This document shows, in pieces, positions 1-7,470 of a DNA stretch of 64,000 nt. The stretch lies in assembly GCA_023446155.1 (NCBI GenBank), contig JAEXIT010000017.1, positions 1 to 64,000 of the forward strand, given 5' to 3'. The translations under genes and the position numbers were made by a program. Within the stretch, counting starts at the first letter, position 1, and each line of letters starts with the position of its first letter. The DNA is from Bacteroidota bacterium (GTDB lineage: Bacteria; Bacteroidota; Bacteroidia; Flavobacteriales; Flavobacteriaceae). The notes under the pieces are model-generated. The model had not been told where the DNA came from and made no database searches. It was given only the letters and a program-made list of their open reading frames with translations.

Positions 1-704
1 TTTCGTCCTTTGGCATAAGCCGATTCGGTTCGTTGTGCTTTTTTGTAATGGAACTGAATACGGTTCACAGGAGCAATACCATTTGTGTTGCCACTAAATT
101 GGATTTCACTAATGCATAAACTTTTAGTAAAAGGCTTTGTATAGCGATAGGTGATATAATTCCCAAGTGGATCTTCGTGTCGGCGTATATAAAAAGCGGT
201 CAGATCGGAACTGATATTGTTATAATTGCCATACCAGGATCGGGAGCCATCCGGAGCGGTAACAATAAAATAGAGGCCAAATCCGCTTCGTTGTAACTCA
301 ATCCGGAGATTGGACTGGGTTTCGGTTTGATAAACGGAACCGATTTGCCAATATTCGCCGGAAACCAAAAGTAGCCGCTGTCCGTCGAGAGCCAGCTTAT
401 CGGTAGTGTCGAAATGGATCCCTTCGCAGGAACCATCGAGATCTTTTCGGTCAGCAATACGAGTGATGGCCGAAATGGAATGAATGTTCCATCCTTGTCC
501 GGCTATACCGCCAAATTGACCGCTTTGGTAAACGATATTGATCACCGGTCCGGTGTTTTTCAGACTTGGCGGCATGGCAATAGGTAACGTATAGGTCGCC
601 TGTCCGGTATTCGAAATTTCCAGTTTTCCCTGGGTATCATGGAAATGTTGTGCGGATACCGAAATAGAATAAATAAGAATCCACGACAATAATGATCTTC
701 GCAT
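1..704 (-). CDS. SpvB/TcdB-type RHS toxin-like protein, N-terminal part only
   Basis: The frame opens with ATG at 704 and stays open to the window edge, giving 234 residues of a longer protein. Residues 1 to about 18 form a signal peptide ending SVSAQ. The mature start carries TGQATYTLPIAMPP, TGPVINIVYQSG and GIAGQGWNI, the hallmark start of the SpvB / insecticidal-complex TcdB N-terminal domain, followed by YGNYNN and DPLGNYITYRY. In the known family this domain begins a shell-forming protein with FG-GAP and RHS/YD repeats that encloses a variable C-terminal toxin; in Bacteroidetes such proteins are often longer than 1000 residues. The repeats, any toxin domain and any immunity gene lie outside the window, so toxin activity is inferred. 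An export signal fits a secreted or surface product. It is divergent from the DUF58 gene. Confidence 0.8.
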   Translation of the reverse strand, partial: MRRSLLSWILIYSISVSAQHFHDTQGKLEISNTGQATYTLPIAMPPSLKNTGPVINIVYQSGQFGGIAGQGWNIHSISAITRIADRKDLDGSCEGIHFDTTDKLALDGQRLLLVSGEYWQIGSVYQTETQSNLRIELQRSGFGLYFIVTAPDGSRSWYGNYNNISSDLTAFYIRRHEDPLGNYITYRYTKPFTKSLCISEIQFSGNTNGIAPVNRIQFHYKKAQRTESAYAKGR

Positions 705-1059
705 AAAAAGTAGGTTTCAAATTATGGGGACTCATATAATTATTCTAGGGATTAGGGAGGAGAATGCTGTTTAAAGGCTAATGACTTTAAATCGAATTTT
801 TGAAGTTGTTTTTTAGAGATAGGCAATTATTTGATTAGTAAAGTATTACTTTTTTTTCGTTTACTATTGTAAGATGATATCTATAGAACCGTTAAAATAG
901 TATTTGGCTTATTTTTGGTTTAAAGTGACTATTTGTTTTTTGTTGATCAAACATCTTTTATGACTGGAAAAAGTAAAAAGGGTTTGATTTTGGATCCTAT
1001 TTTAAAAGAAGCTTTTCTAAAATACGAAAGCATTCAATTATCTCATTATCTTTGGAAGT
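705..1059. other. Divergent intergenic region, 355 bases
   Basis: This stretch separates the divergently transcribed toxin-like gene and the DUF58 gene. It is AT-rich with no convincing gene. A plus-strand TATTTTTG at 910-917 fits the Bacteroidetes -7 consensus TAnnTTTG, but I see no matching TTTG at the expected -33 distance, so it is only a weak promoter candidate for the DUF58 gene. Confidence 0.4.
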
Positions 1060-1986
1060 ATGAAGATTGACAATCAAATTGCAAAAATATCGAGCTTTCA
1101 GCATTTGGAACTTTTGGCGAATCAGATCGTGGAAGGCTTTATTTCCGGGATGCATAAAAGCCCGTTTCATGGATTTTCGGCCGAATTTGCGGAGCATAAA
1201 GTTTATAATCCCGGTGAAAGTACCCGACATATCGATTGGAAGTTGTTTGCCAAAACCGATCGTTTGTACACCAAACGTTTTGAAGAAGAAACCAACTTGA
1301 GATGTCACCTGATTCTGGATAATTCTTCGTCGATGCACTATCCCGAATTAGGAAAGGAGCAGTTGTTTTACGAGAATAAAATCGGATTTTCGGTACTGGC
1401 ATCCGCAGTATTGATGAACCTGCTTAAAAAGCAACGGGATGCCGTAGGATTGAGTGTTTATTCGGATACCTATGAATATTACGCTCCGGAAAAAGGAAGT
1501 GAACGCCACCACCGGATGTTGCTTAATGTGTTGGAAAACGTTTTGCAAGCGCCGAAAGCATCTAAAAATACCGATACGATTACCTTTTTACATCAGATTG
1601 CGGAAAAGATTCACAGAAGATCGATGGTGATTCTGTTTACGGATATGTTTCAGGGTGAAGATGACGAACGTCTTTTTAAAGCGTTACAACATCTCAAACA
1701 CAATAAACATAAAGTAGTCTTATTTCATATTATCGATAGAAAAACAGAATTTCGATTCGATTTTGACAACGCACCGCGAAAATTTGTGGACATAGAAACA
1801 GGTGAGCAGATTAATCTTTTTGCCGAAAATGTTAAAAAAGAGTATGAAAAACGAGTGCAGGATTACTTTGCGAAAGTAGCAAACACCTGTACACAGTATA
1901 AAATTAAGTATGTTCCGGTTTCGGTAGACGAAAAATTCGAAAAAATTATGACGACCTACCTGGTTGAAAAACAAAAGTTTGGATAA
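1060..1986 (+). CDS. DUF58 domain protein with vWA-like fold
   Basis: The 308-residue protein matches the DUF58 family: VYNPGESTRHIDW at about residues 48-60 followed by KTDRLYTKRFEEE, the family signature, then a vWA-type MIDAS motif DNSSSM at 87-92 expected to bind a divalent metal. There is no membrane segment, so it is likely cytoplasmic. DUF58 proteins usually work with a MoxR-type AAA+ ATPase encoded next to them and are thought to help assemble or insert cofactors into target complexes. Here no moxR gene is adjacent: upstream is the divergent toxin-like gene and downstream are tRNAs. The start at 1060 is the first ATG in frame. Family assignment is firm; the cellular target is unknown. 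Confidence 0.9.
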   Translation: MKIDNQIAKISSFQHLELLANQIVEGFISGMHKSPFHGFSAEFAEHKVYNPGESTRHIDWKLFAKTDRLYTKRFEEETNLRCHLILDNSSSMHYPELGKEQLFYENKIGFSVLASAVLMNLLKKQRDAVGLSVYSDTYEYYAPEKGSERHHRMLLNVLENVLQAPKASKNTDTITFLHQIAEKIHRRSMVILFTDMFQGEDDERLFKALQHLKHNKHKVVLFHIIDRKTEFRFDFDNAPRKFVDIETGEQINLFAENVKKEYEKRVQDYFAKVANTCTQYKIKYVPVSVDEKFEKIMTTYLVEKQKFG

Positions 1987-2023
1987 GTACTTGAAATAAT
2001 TTCTGAATTTTTTTTAGAAATTG

Positions 2024-2054
2024 TTTGGAGAAATGGAAAAGGGTTGTATATTTG
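2024..2054 (+). promoter_or_regulatory. Bacteroidetes-type promoter of tRNA-Asp copy 1
   Basis: TTTG at 2024-2027 and TATATTTG at 2047-2054 are separated by 19 bases, matching the Bacteroidetes primary sigma consensus TTTG / TAnnTTTG. The tRNA begins 19 bases further on. Confidence 0.85.
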
Positions 2055-2072
2055 CAACCGCAATAAAGCACT

Positions 2073-2149
2073 GGTTTGGTAGTTCAGTTGGTTAGAATAC
2101 ATGCCTGTCACGCATGGGGTCGCGGGTTCGAGTCCCGTCCAGACCGCCA
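2073..2149 (+). tRNA. tRNA-Asp (GTC), copy 1
   Basis: A 77-base cloverleaf with acceptor GGTTTGG pairing CCAGACC, anticodon loop CTGTCAC giving GTC, T-loop TTCGAGT and an encoded CCA at 2147-2149. It is identical to copy 2 at 2433-2509, and identity extends upstream to the TATATTTG box. Confidence 0.97.
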
Positions 2150-2159
2150 GTAAAGAGGA

Positions 2160-2185
2160 AGCCTTTCGAAGAGAAAGGCTTTTTT
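2160..2185 (+). terminator. Rho-independent terminator after tRNA-Asp copy 1
   Basis: Stem AGCCTTTC / GAAAGGCT with a five-base loop is followed by a run of T. Confidence 0.85.
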
Positions 2186-2383
2186 GCCCTCTTAAAATAT
2201 TTAAGATTAGTTGTGTTGTTTAGGTACGCAAGTACCAGGTTTAGTAGTTAGACCAATGAAAAGCTTTCCTATGTTTCTGAGTGCTCAGATTCGGGAGGGC
2301 TTTTTTGATTTTATAAGTCGCAGTTATTGTAAATGCTGGTGTTCAAGGAGTTATAAAAAACATGATTTTTTCTTTAAAAAATG

Positions 2384-2414
2384 TTTGCAAATCATTAAAA
2401 ACGTTCTATATTTG
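2384..2414 (+). promoter_or_regulatory. Bacteroidetes-type promoter of tRNA-Asp copy 2
   Basis: TTTG at 2384-2387 and TATATTTG at 2407-2414 with a 19-base spacer, the same geometry as copy 1, so copy 2 is independently transcribed. Confidence 0.85.
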
Positions 2415-2432
2415 CAACCGCAATAAAGCACT

Positions 2433-2509
2433 GGTTTGGTAGTTCAGTTGGTTAGAATACATGCCTGTCACGCATGGGGTCGCGGGTTCGAGTCCCGTCC
2501 AGACCGCCA
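2433..2509 (+). tRNA. tRNA-Asp (GTC), copy 2
   Basis: Base-for-base identical to the copy at 2073-2149, with encoded CCA. It has its own promoter and its own downstream terminator of different sequence, so the two genes are separate transcription units. Confidence 0.97.
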
Positions 2510-2518
2510 GTAAAAAAG

Positions 2519-2547
2519 AAAGCTTCTCTTCTCGGGAAGCTTTTTTT
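2519..2547 (+). terminator. Rho-independent terminator after tRNA-Asp copy 2
   Basis: Stem AAGCTTC / GGAAGCTT followed by seven T residues. Confidence 0.8.
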
Positions 2548-2576
2548 GTTTATATTATTTAAAGGTTCAAATAGGT

Positions 2577-2631
2577 GCCTGTCATCTCGTCTTTGAGGGC
2601 GAGACGGGTTCGAGTTCCGTCCAGACCGCCA
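2577..2631 (+). pseudogene. Decayed tRNA-Asp copy 3 (3-prime half)
   Basis: The stretch keeps GCCTGTCA from the anticodon arm, an intact T-arm (ACGGG TTCGAGT TCCGT) and the exact 3-prime end CCAGACCGCCA of tRNA-Asp. The whole 5-prime half is missing. Where the anticodon stem and variable loop should be there is instead a hairpin, CTCGTC / GGCGAG with a six-base loop. It cannot form a cloverleaf and is read as a tRNA remnant, plausibly an integration scar. Confidence 0.75.
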
Positions 2632-2643
2632 GTAAAAAAGAAG

Positions 2644-2669
2644 GCTTCTCATATGGAGGAGCTTTTTTT
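2644..2669 (+). terminator. Terminator-like hairpin after decayed tRNA-Asp copy 3
   Basis: GCTTCTC / GAGGAGC stem, one G-T pair, followed by seven T residues. Its position matches the terminators behind the intact copies, showing that the repeat unit includes the terminator. Confidence 0.65.
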
Positions 2670-2702
2670 GTTTGTGTTGCTTTCTAAGACTGGAATTGGA
2701 GT

Positions 2703-2755
2703 CTGTTGTCCCGTTTTTAAGCGTGAAACGGGTCTGCGTCCTGTCTGTACCTCAG
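2703..2755 (+). pseudogene. Strongly decayed tRNA-Asp copy 4
   Basis: CTGTTGTCCCGTTT through GTCCTGTCTGTACC aligns along its length with copy 3 (CTGTCATCTCGTC through GTTCCGTCCAGACC). The T-loop and 3-prime end are eroded. The hairpin position is again occupied, here by CCCGTTT / AAACGGG. It ends 17 bases from the repressor gene. The relationship is inferred from alignment by eye. Confidence 0.45.
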
Positions 2756-2771
2756 AAAAAGCGCTCTGTTA

Positions 2772-3488
2772 TTACTCTGTATGAATAACACCTGTGGCGA
2801 TAGCAATGGCGGTGATCTCCTTTTTGTGCAATTGAAAAGGTAGGAATTCCGGATTTTCAGAAACAATCAGAATGTGATCATTATCTTTTCCTTCCAAAAC
2901 CCGCTTGATTAACAATCCTTGTGTGGTACTTATAATATAAATGTGGTTCCACTGCAGGTAGCTGTCAATTGCTATTCTTTTGCAGGCAACCAAATCTCCA
3001 CTATTGTATTTCGGACTCATGGCGTTTCCTTTTACGCTAACCAGGAAGTCCGCCTCTTTAAATGTCGGAATGTGATATTTCTCAAGAATATGATCGGAAG
3101 CGATAAGGGCTTTGTATTTAATCTTGGAAAAAGCGGTTTCGGTAATCAACGGGATTAATGTGGTGTTTTTAAAAGAGACACTGTCGAAATTGGTATTGTT
3201 TGCTACCGTTTGATAATTATCACGATCCTCGTTGGCAACCGTGCCGGAGGAGGCGTTTTCGTATAGATTGTCTTTTCGGAACATTTTTCCGTTGCCAAGC
3301 AATAGCCATTCGGGTGAAATGTCCGGAAAAGCCTTTAGGATGTGGATTAAAGTCTCGTCTTTCAGACTGGCAGTTCGTTTGATTGCGGTCTGAATGGAGT
3401 TGTTGGACATCTGGATTTTCTTTTCAAAACCACTGATGGATAAACCGTAATACCGGATTATTTCTTTGACACGTTCTATAGGCTTCAT
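2772..3488 (-). CDS. XRE/S24 phage-type repressor, peptidase site lost
   Basis: The protein has 238 residues. An N-terminal helix-turn-helix spans about 1-65 (GFEKKIQMSNNSIQTAIKR, then a family-typical SPEWLLLGNG). After a linker, a LexA/CI-like S24 domain covers about 110-235. Where LexA-type peptidases have the catalytic serine in G-D/N-S-M, this protein reads GNAMSP with alanine at 156; the partner lysine is kept (LLIKR, K195). Self-cleavage is therefore unlikely, and the domain probably serves for dimerisation or sensing. Such regulators often control prophages or integrative elements. Its placement 17 bases from tRNA-Asp remnants fits an element relic, but no integrase or phage gene is nearby. 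Confidence 0.88.
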   Translation of the reverse strand: MKPIERVKEIIRYYGLSISGFEKKIQMSNNSIQTAIKRTASLKDETLIHILKAFPDISPEWLLLGNGKMFRKDNLYENASSGTVANEDRDNYQTVANNTNFDSVSFKNTTLIPLITETAFSKIKYKALIASDHILEKYHIPTFKEADFLVSVKGNAMSPKYNSGDLVACKRIAIDSYLQWNHIYIISTTQGLLIKRVLEGKDNDHILIVSENPEFLPFQLHKKEITAIAIATGVIHTE

Positions 3489-3829
3489 ATATGGAATATT
3501 AGGTTTGTATTGGTTTGCGGCTTTTGGAGTGCATAAACGATGATGTCGGTTTCTTTATTTGAAACAAAAACGTTAATATGTAAAGTTATAAAAAATAAAT
3601 AAAATCATTTGAGACGGTTTGGTCTTTGAGTTCTGTTGATTAAAGCGCAAAAGGGAATCGGGTATCGAAAGGCTTGTGCTAAATTGTTTCGTTTGTGTAT
3701 GGTTTTGGCCACGTTATACGACTGGTTTTCAAACAATGTTCTTTTTTTTGTTAGAATATTGTGCTATATTTAGAATGAAGTTAGTGTATGAGCTTTTCTG
3801 TGTAAAACAAAAAAACAAGATACAAAGTT
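3489..3829. other. Intergenic region between repressor and small ORF, 341 bases
   Basis: AT-rich divergent region with no further gene. GTTTC / GAAAC arms around a seven-base spacer near 3549-3565 could be an operator for the adjacent repressor, but the arms are short. TATATTTA at 3765-3772 is one base off the TAnnTTTG box and may drive the 62-residue gene. Confidence 0.35.
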
Positions 3830-4018
3830 ATGGAGAAAAACAAGTATAATAAGTATAATGTGCTTGTAGTTAACAGGCTTGCAGAGAAATATGGATTCAC
3901 CGGATATTATATTCGACAATGTTTGCGTGGTGATCGTAAGAATCTGACAGCAGATCAGTTGAGAAAAGAGTATAATAGTCTTAGCAGAGCAATTACAAAA
4001 CTACTGGAAGAAAGCTGA
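3830..4018 (+). CDS. Small basic helical protein, possible DNA-binding
   Basis: Encodes 62 residues, basic and predicted largely helical. LAEKYGFTGYYIRQCLRGDR resembles a helix-turn-helix in which the second helix would lie near YYIRQCLRG, and it is followed by a second amphipathic segment ending in KLLEES. I recognise no named family. It is co-oriented with the TPR regulators but 400 bases upstream of them, so it is probably a separate unit. The ATG follows an A-rich leader without a clear Shine-Dalgarno, as is usual in this phylum. A regulatory role is inferred only from shape and from the neighbouring repressor. Confidence 0.65.
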   Translation: MEKNKYNKYNVLVVNRLAEKYGFTGYYIRQCLRGDRKNLTADQLRKEYNSLSRAITKLLEES

Positions 4019-4121
4019 GTTTAAAAACGGGTTTCAAAATGATGTGCTATAGAATACGGTATTTTGTAACACCGTTGCAGTGTGTTTTTTCAGTTTTAAT
4101 TTATAAAAGTTAGAATTAAAT

Positions 4122-4142
4122 AAAATAACATTTTGTTATTTT
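4122..4142. repeat. AT-rich inverted repeat AAAATAACA / TGTTATTTT
   Basis: Nine-base perfect arms around a TTT spacer, about 100 bases after the stop of the 62-residue gene. It could be an operator or a weak terminator. Confidence 0.5.
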
Positions 4143-4361
4143 GAATGAAATATTTTAAAATAAATACTATTTAAAAGGTGTTTTTGTTTTAAAATTGTAT
4201 TTTTGTGCTTGAAATGCTGTTTATTTGTCGTTTGGCATAGTTTGAAACGATACAAAATAGCACTTTATGGTTGTAAAATTGTAGCATCGGCCATTTCCCC
4301 CGAACTTCCCAAACAGAGGAATTGCATTTAATAACACTTCCCCCTTCAGTAAATTGTAAAA

Positions 4362-4383
4362 CAACTTCGATTTATCGAAGTTG
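4362..4383. promoter_or_regulatory. Perfect inverted repeat in the leader of the TPR regulator
   Basis: CAACTTCGAT and ATCGAAGTTG are perfect ten-base arms around TT, ending 38 bases before the ATG of the first TPR/HTH regulator. No T-run follows, so it is not a terminator. It is a good operator candidate for a dimeric regulator, or an RNA hairpin controlling translation. Confidence 0.55.
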
Positions 4384-4421
4384 CAGTTATGTGTTATAAA
4401 CAAATTAAGGAATGATTTTGT

Positions 4422-5888
4422 ATGAAATATAACCTTTTCTTTTCAGGGTTGTTCGGAATTTTACAGCTGGTATATGGTCAGTCCAAACAGGCTGAATTCG
4501 ACAGTTTGTTCCAAGAAACCGTGCGCCTGGACGCCATCAATTCACCACAGGCGTTTACCGAAGCGATAAAAGCAATTGCATTTGCCGAACAAACCGACTA
4601 TAAACCGGGGATTGTGCAGGGGACATTGTGGATTTGTGAACATTATATCAGAAATGGAAACGATTCACAGGCTCTGTTATTTGCAGTTAAAGCAGAAAAA
4701 AAAGGACCTTTTTCAGACAATAGTGATAGAGTAGAATTAAAACGGATTAAGGCAAAGAGTCTGATTCGGATGGGGTTTTATGAAGAAGCCGAAAAAACAC
4801 TAAATGAGGCTTTGTCGTATGCCGTAAAACTGCAAAATGGTAAAAGTATAAGGTTACAAGGCGCTGTTTATGCAGATATGGGAACCAATTATGCCGAAAG
4901 TAATATAACCTCCCATCAGGCTATAGAATACTATCAGAAAAGTTTGCAGTTGTTTCAGAAAATGAACGACTCGGATTCGCTCAAACCGCAATATACGTTT
5001 TGGGTCTTGGTGAAAATTGCGTCCTTTTATCGCAAGCAGCGACAACCGGCCAAAGCACGGCAGTATTTGAAGAAAGCGGAGTTGTATAGAGAACAACTGA
5101 AAAATGATTTGGGCAAAGCCGAATTTTATTACAATAAAGGGATCGAAAGCGATGCAGATGATCAGGTAAATGAGGCAAAACAATACTTTCAGAAGGCATT
5201 GGAAATCGTAAAACGAGAACGTAAAATAACCAGTAAAAAAGAGTTGTATTACGAACTGTTTAAAGTCTGTCAGAAATTAAAAAAAATAGACAGTTGTCGG
5301 TATTATAGGCAACAGTATATGTTGTATAGTGATAGTCTTCACCGAATGTATAAAAAGGATGCCAGTACAGCCCTGCGTTTTTTTGAAAAAGAAAAACAAC
5401 AGGAGATAAAAGGGCGTTCACTACAGTATTTTCTGATACTGTTGATTTGTATACTTATCATCTTGCTTGGTAGTACAAAATTATTCCGGGATCACAGAAA
5501 ATTTATAATACTACAGGAAGAAAAAAATACACTGGAAGGACAATTGCAAAAAAATGAAAAAAATCTGAACCAGTTAAAAAAGAAGAGTGATCTCGAGGTG
5601 GGCACGACAGTAGCACTGGATCGGTTGGTAAGAGAGGGAAACCCGGCTTTTCTGATCGAGTTTAAAAAACAATATCCGGATTTTTATAACCGTTTGTTGA
5701 CCTGTAACCCGGAAATTGGCAACGACATGAAGTTTTGCGCTTTAATACGGTTGAATTATACTACGGCACAGATGGCGGAGTACACCAAAAGTACGATTCG
5801 TGCAGTAGAGTCCAGAAAATACAGGCTGCGGAAGAAATTAAATATTCCAAAAGATAAGAATATTTATGCGTGGTTTCAGGAATTTTAA
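4422..5888 (+). CDS. Membrane-spanning TPR regulator with C-terminal LuxR-like HTH, paralogue 1
   Basis: The protein has 488 residues. A signal-like N-terminus ends VYGQ at 20. TPR-type helical repeats cover about 45-300. One transmembrane helix lies at 334-352 (FLILLICILIILLG), a short coiled coil at about 361-392, and a C-terminal helix-turn-helix at about 443-475 (TTAQMAEYTKSTIRAVESRK then RLRKKL) of the LuxR/SpoIIE-associated type. The layout places the TPRs outside and the DNA-binding part inside the cytoplasm, making a one-protein signal transducer. It is followed 11 bases later by a paralogue of nearly the same length, so the two are co-transcribed and may heterodimerise. A T9SS cargo gene follows. 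The architecture is common in Flavobacteriia; the signal and targets are unknown. Confidence 0.85.
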   Translation: MKYNLFFSGLFGILQLVYGQSKQAEFDSLFQETVRLDAINSPQAFTEAIKAIAFAEQTDYKPGIVQGTLWICEHYIRNGNDSQALLFAVKAEKKGPFSDNSDRVELKRIKAKSLIRMGFYEEAEKTLNEALSYAVKLQNGKSIRLQGAVYADMGTNYAESNITSHQAIEYYQKSLQLFQKMNDSDSLKPQYTFWVLVKIASFYRKQRQPAKARQYLKKAELYREQLKNDLGKAEFYYNKGIESDADDQVNEAKQYFQKALEIVKRERKITSKKELYYELFKVCQKLKKIDSCRYYRQQYMLYSDSLHRMYKKDASTALRFFEKEKQQEIKGRSLQYFLILLICILIILLGSTKLFRDHRKFIILQEEKNTLEGQLQKNEKNLNQLKKKSDLEVGTTVALDRLVREGNPAFLIEFKKQYPDFYNRLLTCNPEIGNDMKFCALIRLNYTTAQMAEYTKSTIRAVESRKYRLRKKLNIPKDKNIYAWFQEF

Positions 5889-5899
5889 AAGGGAGAATA

Positions 5900-7363
5900 A
5901 TGAAAAAGATGTTTTTAGGAGGTATGATGCTGCTGTTGTCCGGTTCCGTTTTTGCGCAGCGCTATACCGAGTGGCAAATCGATCAAATGATAGAAGAGAT
6001 CAATCGTATGGCCGAAAATGAGCCGGATAAGGTGTTGCCGGCAAGTTTTAATTGTTATAACTATTCCAGAGACATCGATTATAAAAAAGGAATGGCGAAT
6101 AGCCTGCTGCTAACCGGAAAAGGCTTGTTGTCGTTGGGACAGTATGATACGGCTCTGGAGTATGCCGCCAAAAGTGAAGCGATTGCTGCCAGACAGCATT
6201 ATAATGAAATCATGTGTGAAGCCTGTCGGATGGAAGCAGAATGTTATCGCTTATTGGGAGTCGAATACCAGGTGCATAAAATGTTGCAAAAGGCAATGCG
6301 ATTTACAGGGGATATTCGGGATCAAAATAAACAGTACCATGAAAAAGGAGCTGTTTTTAGCGATATGGCGCATTATTATGAGCGTATGGAAAAACAAGAT
6401 TCGGCCTTGGTGTATTATGAAAATAGCGATAATGTATTTCGACAAATGAAAACCGGCCCGGTCAAAAATGGCGATCGGTCACTGGTGGCTTCCGGAATGG
6501 CTATGGTGTGTATGGAAAAGCAACAATACGATCTGGCGGAAATGTATCTTAAAAAAGCGGAAGACTTGGCAGAATCGACAGAGGGTACCGAAGTAAAACT
6601 GAAAATTTTCCGAAATAAAGCAAAACTGGAAGCCGCCAAAGGAAATCATACCACTGCAATTGCATATTACGGGAGAGCACTATTGTTGGCAAAACAATTA
6701 AAAAAAAAGGAATTGCAGGCTCTTATTTTTCAAAGACTTTCGATTTTATATGAAAAAACGGGTGAGGAGGAAAAGGCGGTTCAGTGTTTTTTGGAAGGCC
6801 ACAAAATAAGTAATCATCTGGAAAAAAATAAAACAACAGCTCGTGAGCTTCCGGTGAAGATGGTGGTCAAAAATACAGAACAGCAATTTAAAAAAAGCAA
6901 AAGGGAAATCATAACAGGCTTGTGTCTGGGGGCATTCTTTATCGTGTTTTTAATCGGACGAATGATGTGGTATTGCAAAAAGATGAAAGAAGAGCAACAG
7001 GCGATGAATTATACCGAACGGCAATTAAAGCGCAAGGAAACGTTTTTAAAGCAAGTGAAAAATATTGACAGGATAACAGTCGAAAAAGTAGTACAGCTGG
7101 GAGTTGAGAATGATCCGCAGTTTTTAATTCAGTTTGCAATCTTACAGATGCCGTTTTACGAACGACTGATAGAACTTCAACCGCCATTTAAAGAAGAGGA
7201 ATTAAAAATATGTGCCATGCGGAAATTGGGATTTTCAACAAAAGAAATTGCAATTATTACCGATGTCTCGGTACGGTCTGTGGAGGCACGGATATATCGG
7301 ATCCGTAAGAAAATTAAAGAGTCTGTTAGTGAAAGCGAATACCATTGGTTTGATATGATATGA
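5900..7363 (+). CDS. Membrane-spanning TPR regulator with C-terminal LuxR-like HTH, paralogue 2
   Basis: The 487-residue protein has a signal peptide (ending SVFAQ at 20), TPR repeats over about 60-310, a transmembrane helix at 337-358 (GLCLGAFFIVFLIG), a coiled-coil linker and a C-terminal helix-turn-helix (GFSTKEIAIITDVSVRSVEA then RIYRIRKKI). It is a tandem paralogue of the preceding gene. The frame is open upstream to a GTG at 5870, but the ATG at 5900 is chosen because it gives a proper signal peptide and has GGGAG five bases before it. The second gene of the operon, it ends 107 bases before the FG-GAP cargo gene, which may be its target. Confidence 0.86.
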   Translation: MKKMFLGGMMLLLSGSVFAQRYTEWQIDQMIEEINRMAENEPDKVLPASFNCYNYSRDIDYKKGMANSLLLTGKGLLSLGQYDTALEYAAKSEAIAARQHYNEIMCEACRMEAECYRLLGVEYQVHKMLQKAMRFTGDIRDQNKQYHEKGAVFSDMAHYYERMEKQDSALVYYENSDNVFRQMKTGPVKNGDRSLVASGMAMVCMEKQQYDLAEMYLKKAEDLAESTEGTEVKLKIFRNKAKLEAAKGNHTTAIAYYGRALLLAKQLKKKELQALIFQRLSILYEKTGEEEKAVQCFLEGHKISNHLEKNKTTARELPVKMVVKNTEQQFKKSKREIITGLCLGAFFIVFLIGRMMWYCKKMKEEQQAMNYTERQLKRKETFLKQVKNIDRITVEKVVQLGVENDPQFLIQFAILQMPFYERLIELQPPFKEEELKICAMRKLGFSTKEIAIITDVSVRSVEARIYRIRKKIKESVSESEYHWFDMI

Positions 7364-7470
7364 TAAAAAGTATAGCGGAAAGATAAATTTGTTATAATTA
7401 TTTTGAGTGTGTTTTATTTTGATTTTTATGCTTTTATGTTTTTTATTTTTATATAAAATACTAATAAAGT

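Larger units (their letters stand above)
4019..4421. other. Intergenic region with two strong inverted repeats, 403 bases
   Basis: No gene was found. It holds two perfect inverted repeats listed separately (4122-4142 and 4362-4383). TATTTTTG near 4198 fits the -7 box and would give a leader of about 200 bases for the TPR regulator gene. Confidence 0.5.

Noticed and set aside
2211..2426. 71-residue open frame between the tRNA-Asp copies
   Set aside because: It runs into the promoter of the second tRNA, and the composition is not protein-like. The region GGTTTAGTAGTT...AGACCA may instead be an internally deleted tRNA-Asp copy, but the match is too short to list as a feature.
2452..2784. Two open frames across the tRNA-Asp copies and their remnants
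   Set aside because: They are read through tRNA sequence and terminators on either strand; the repeated words in the translation come from the tRNA repeats.
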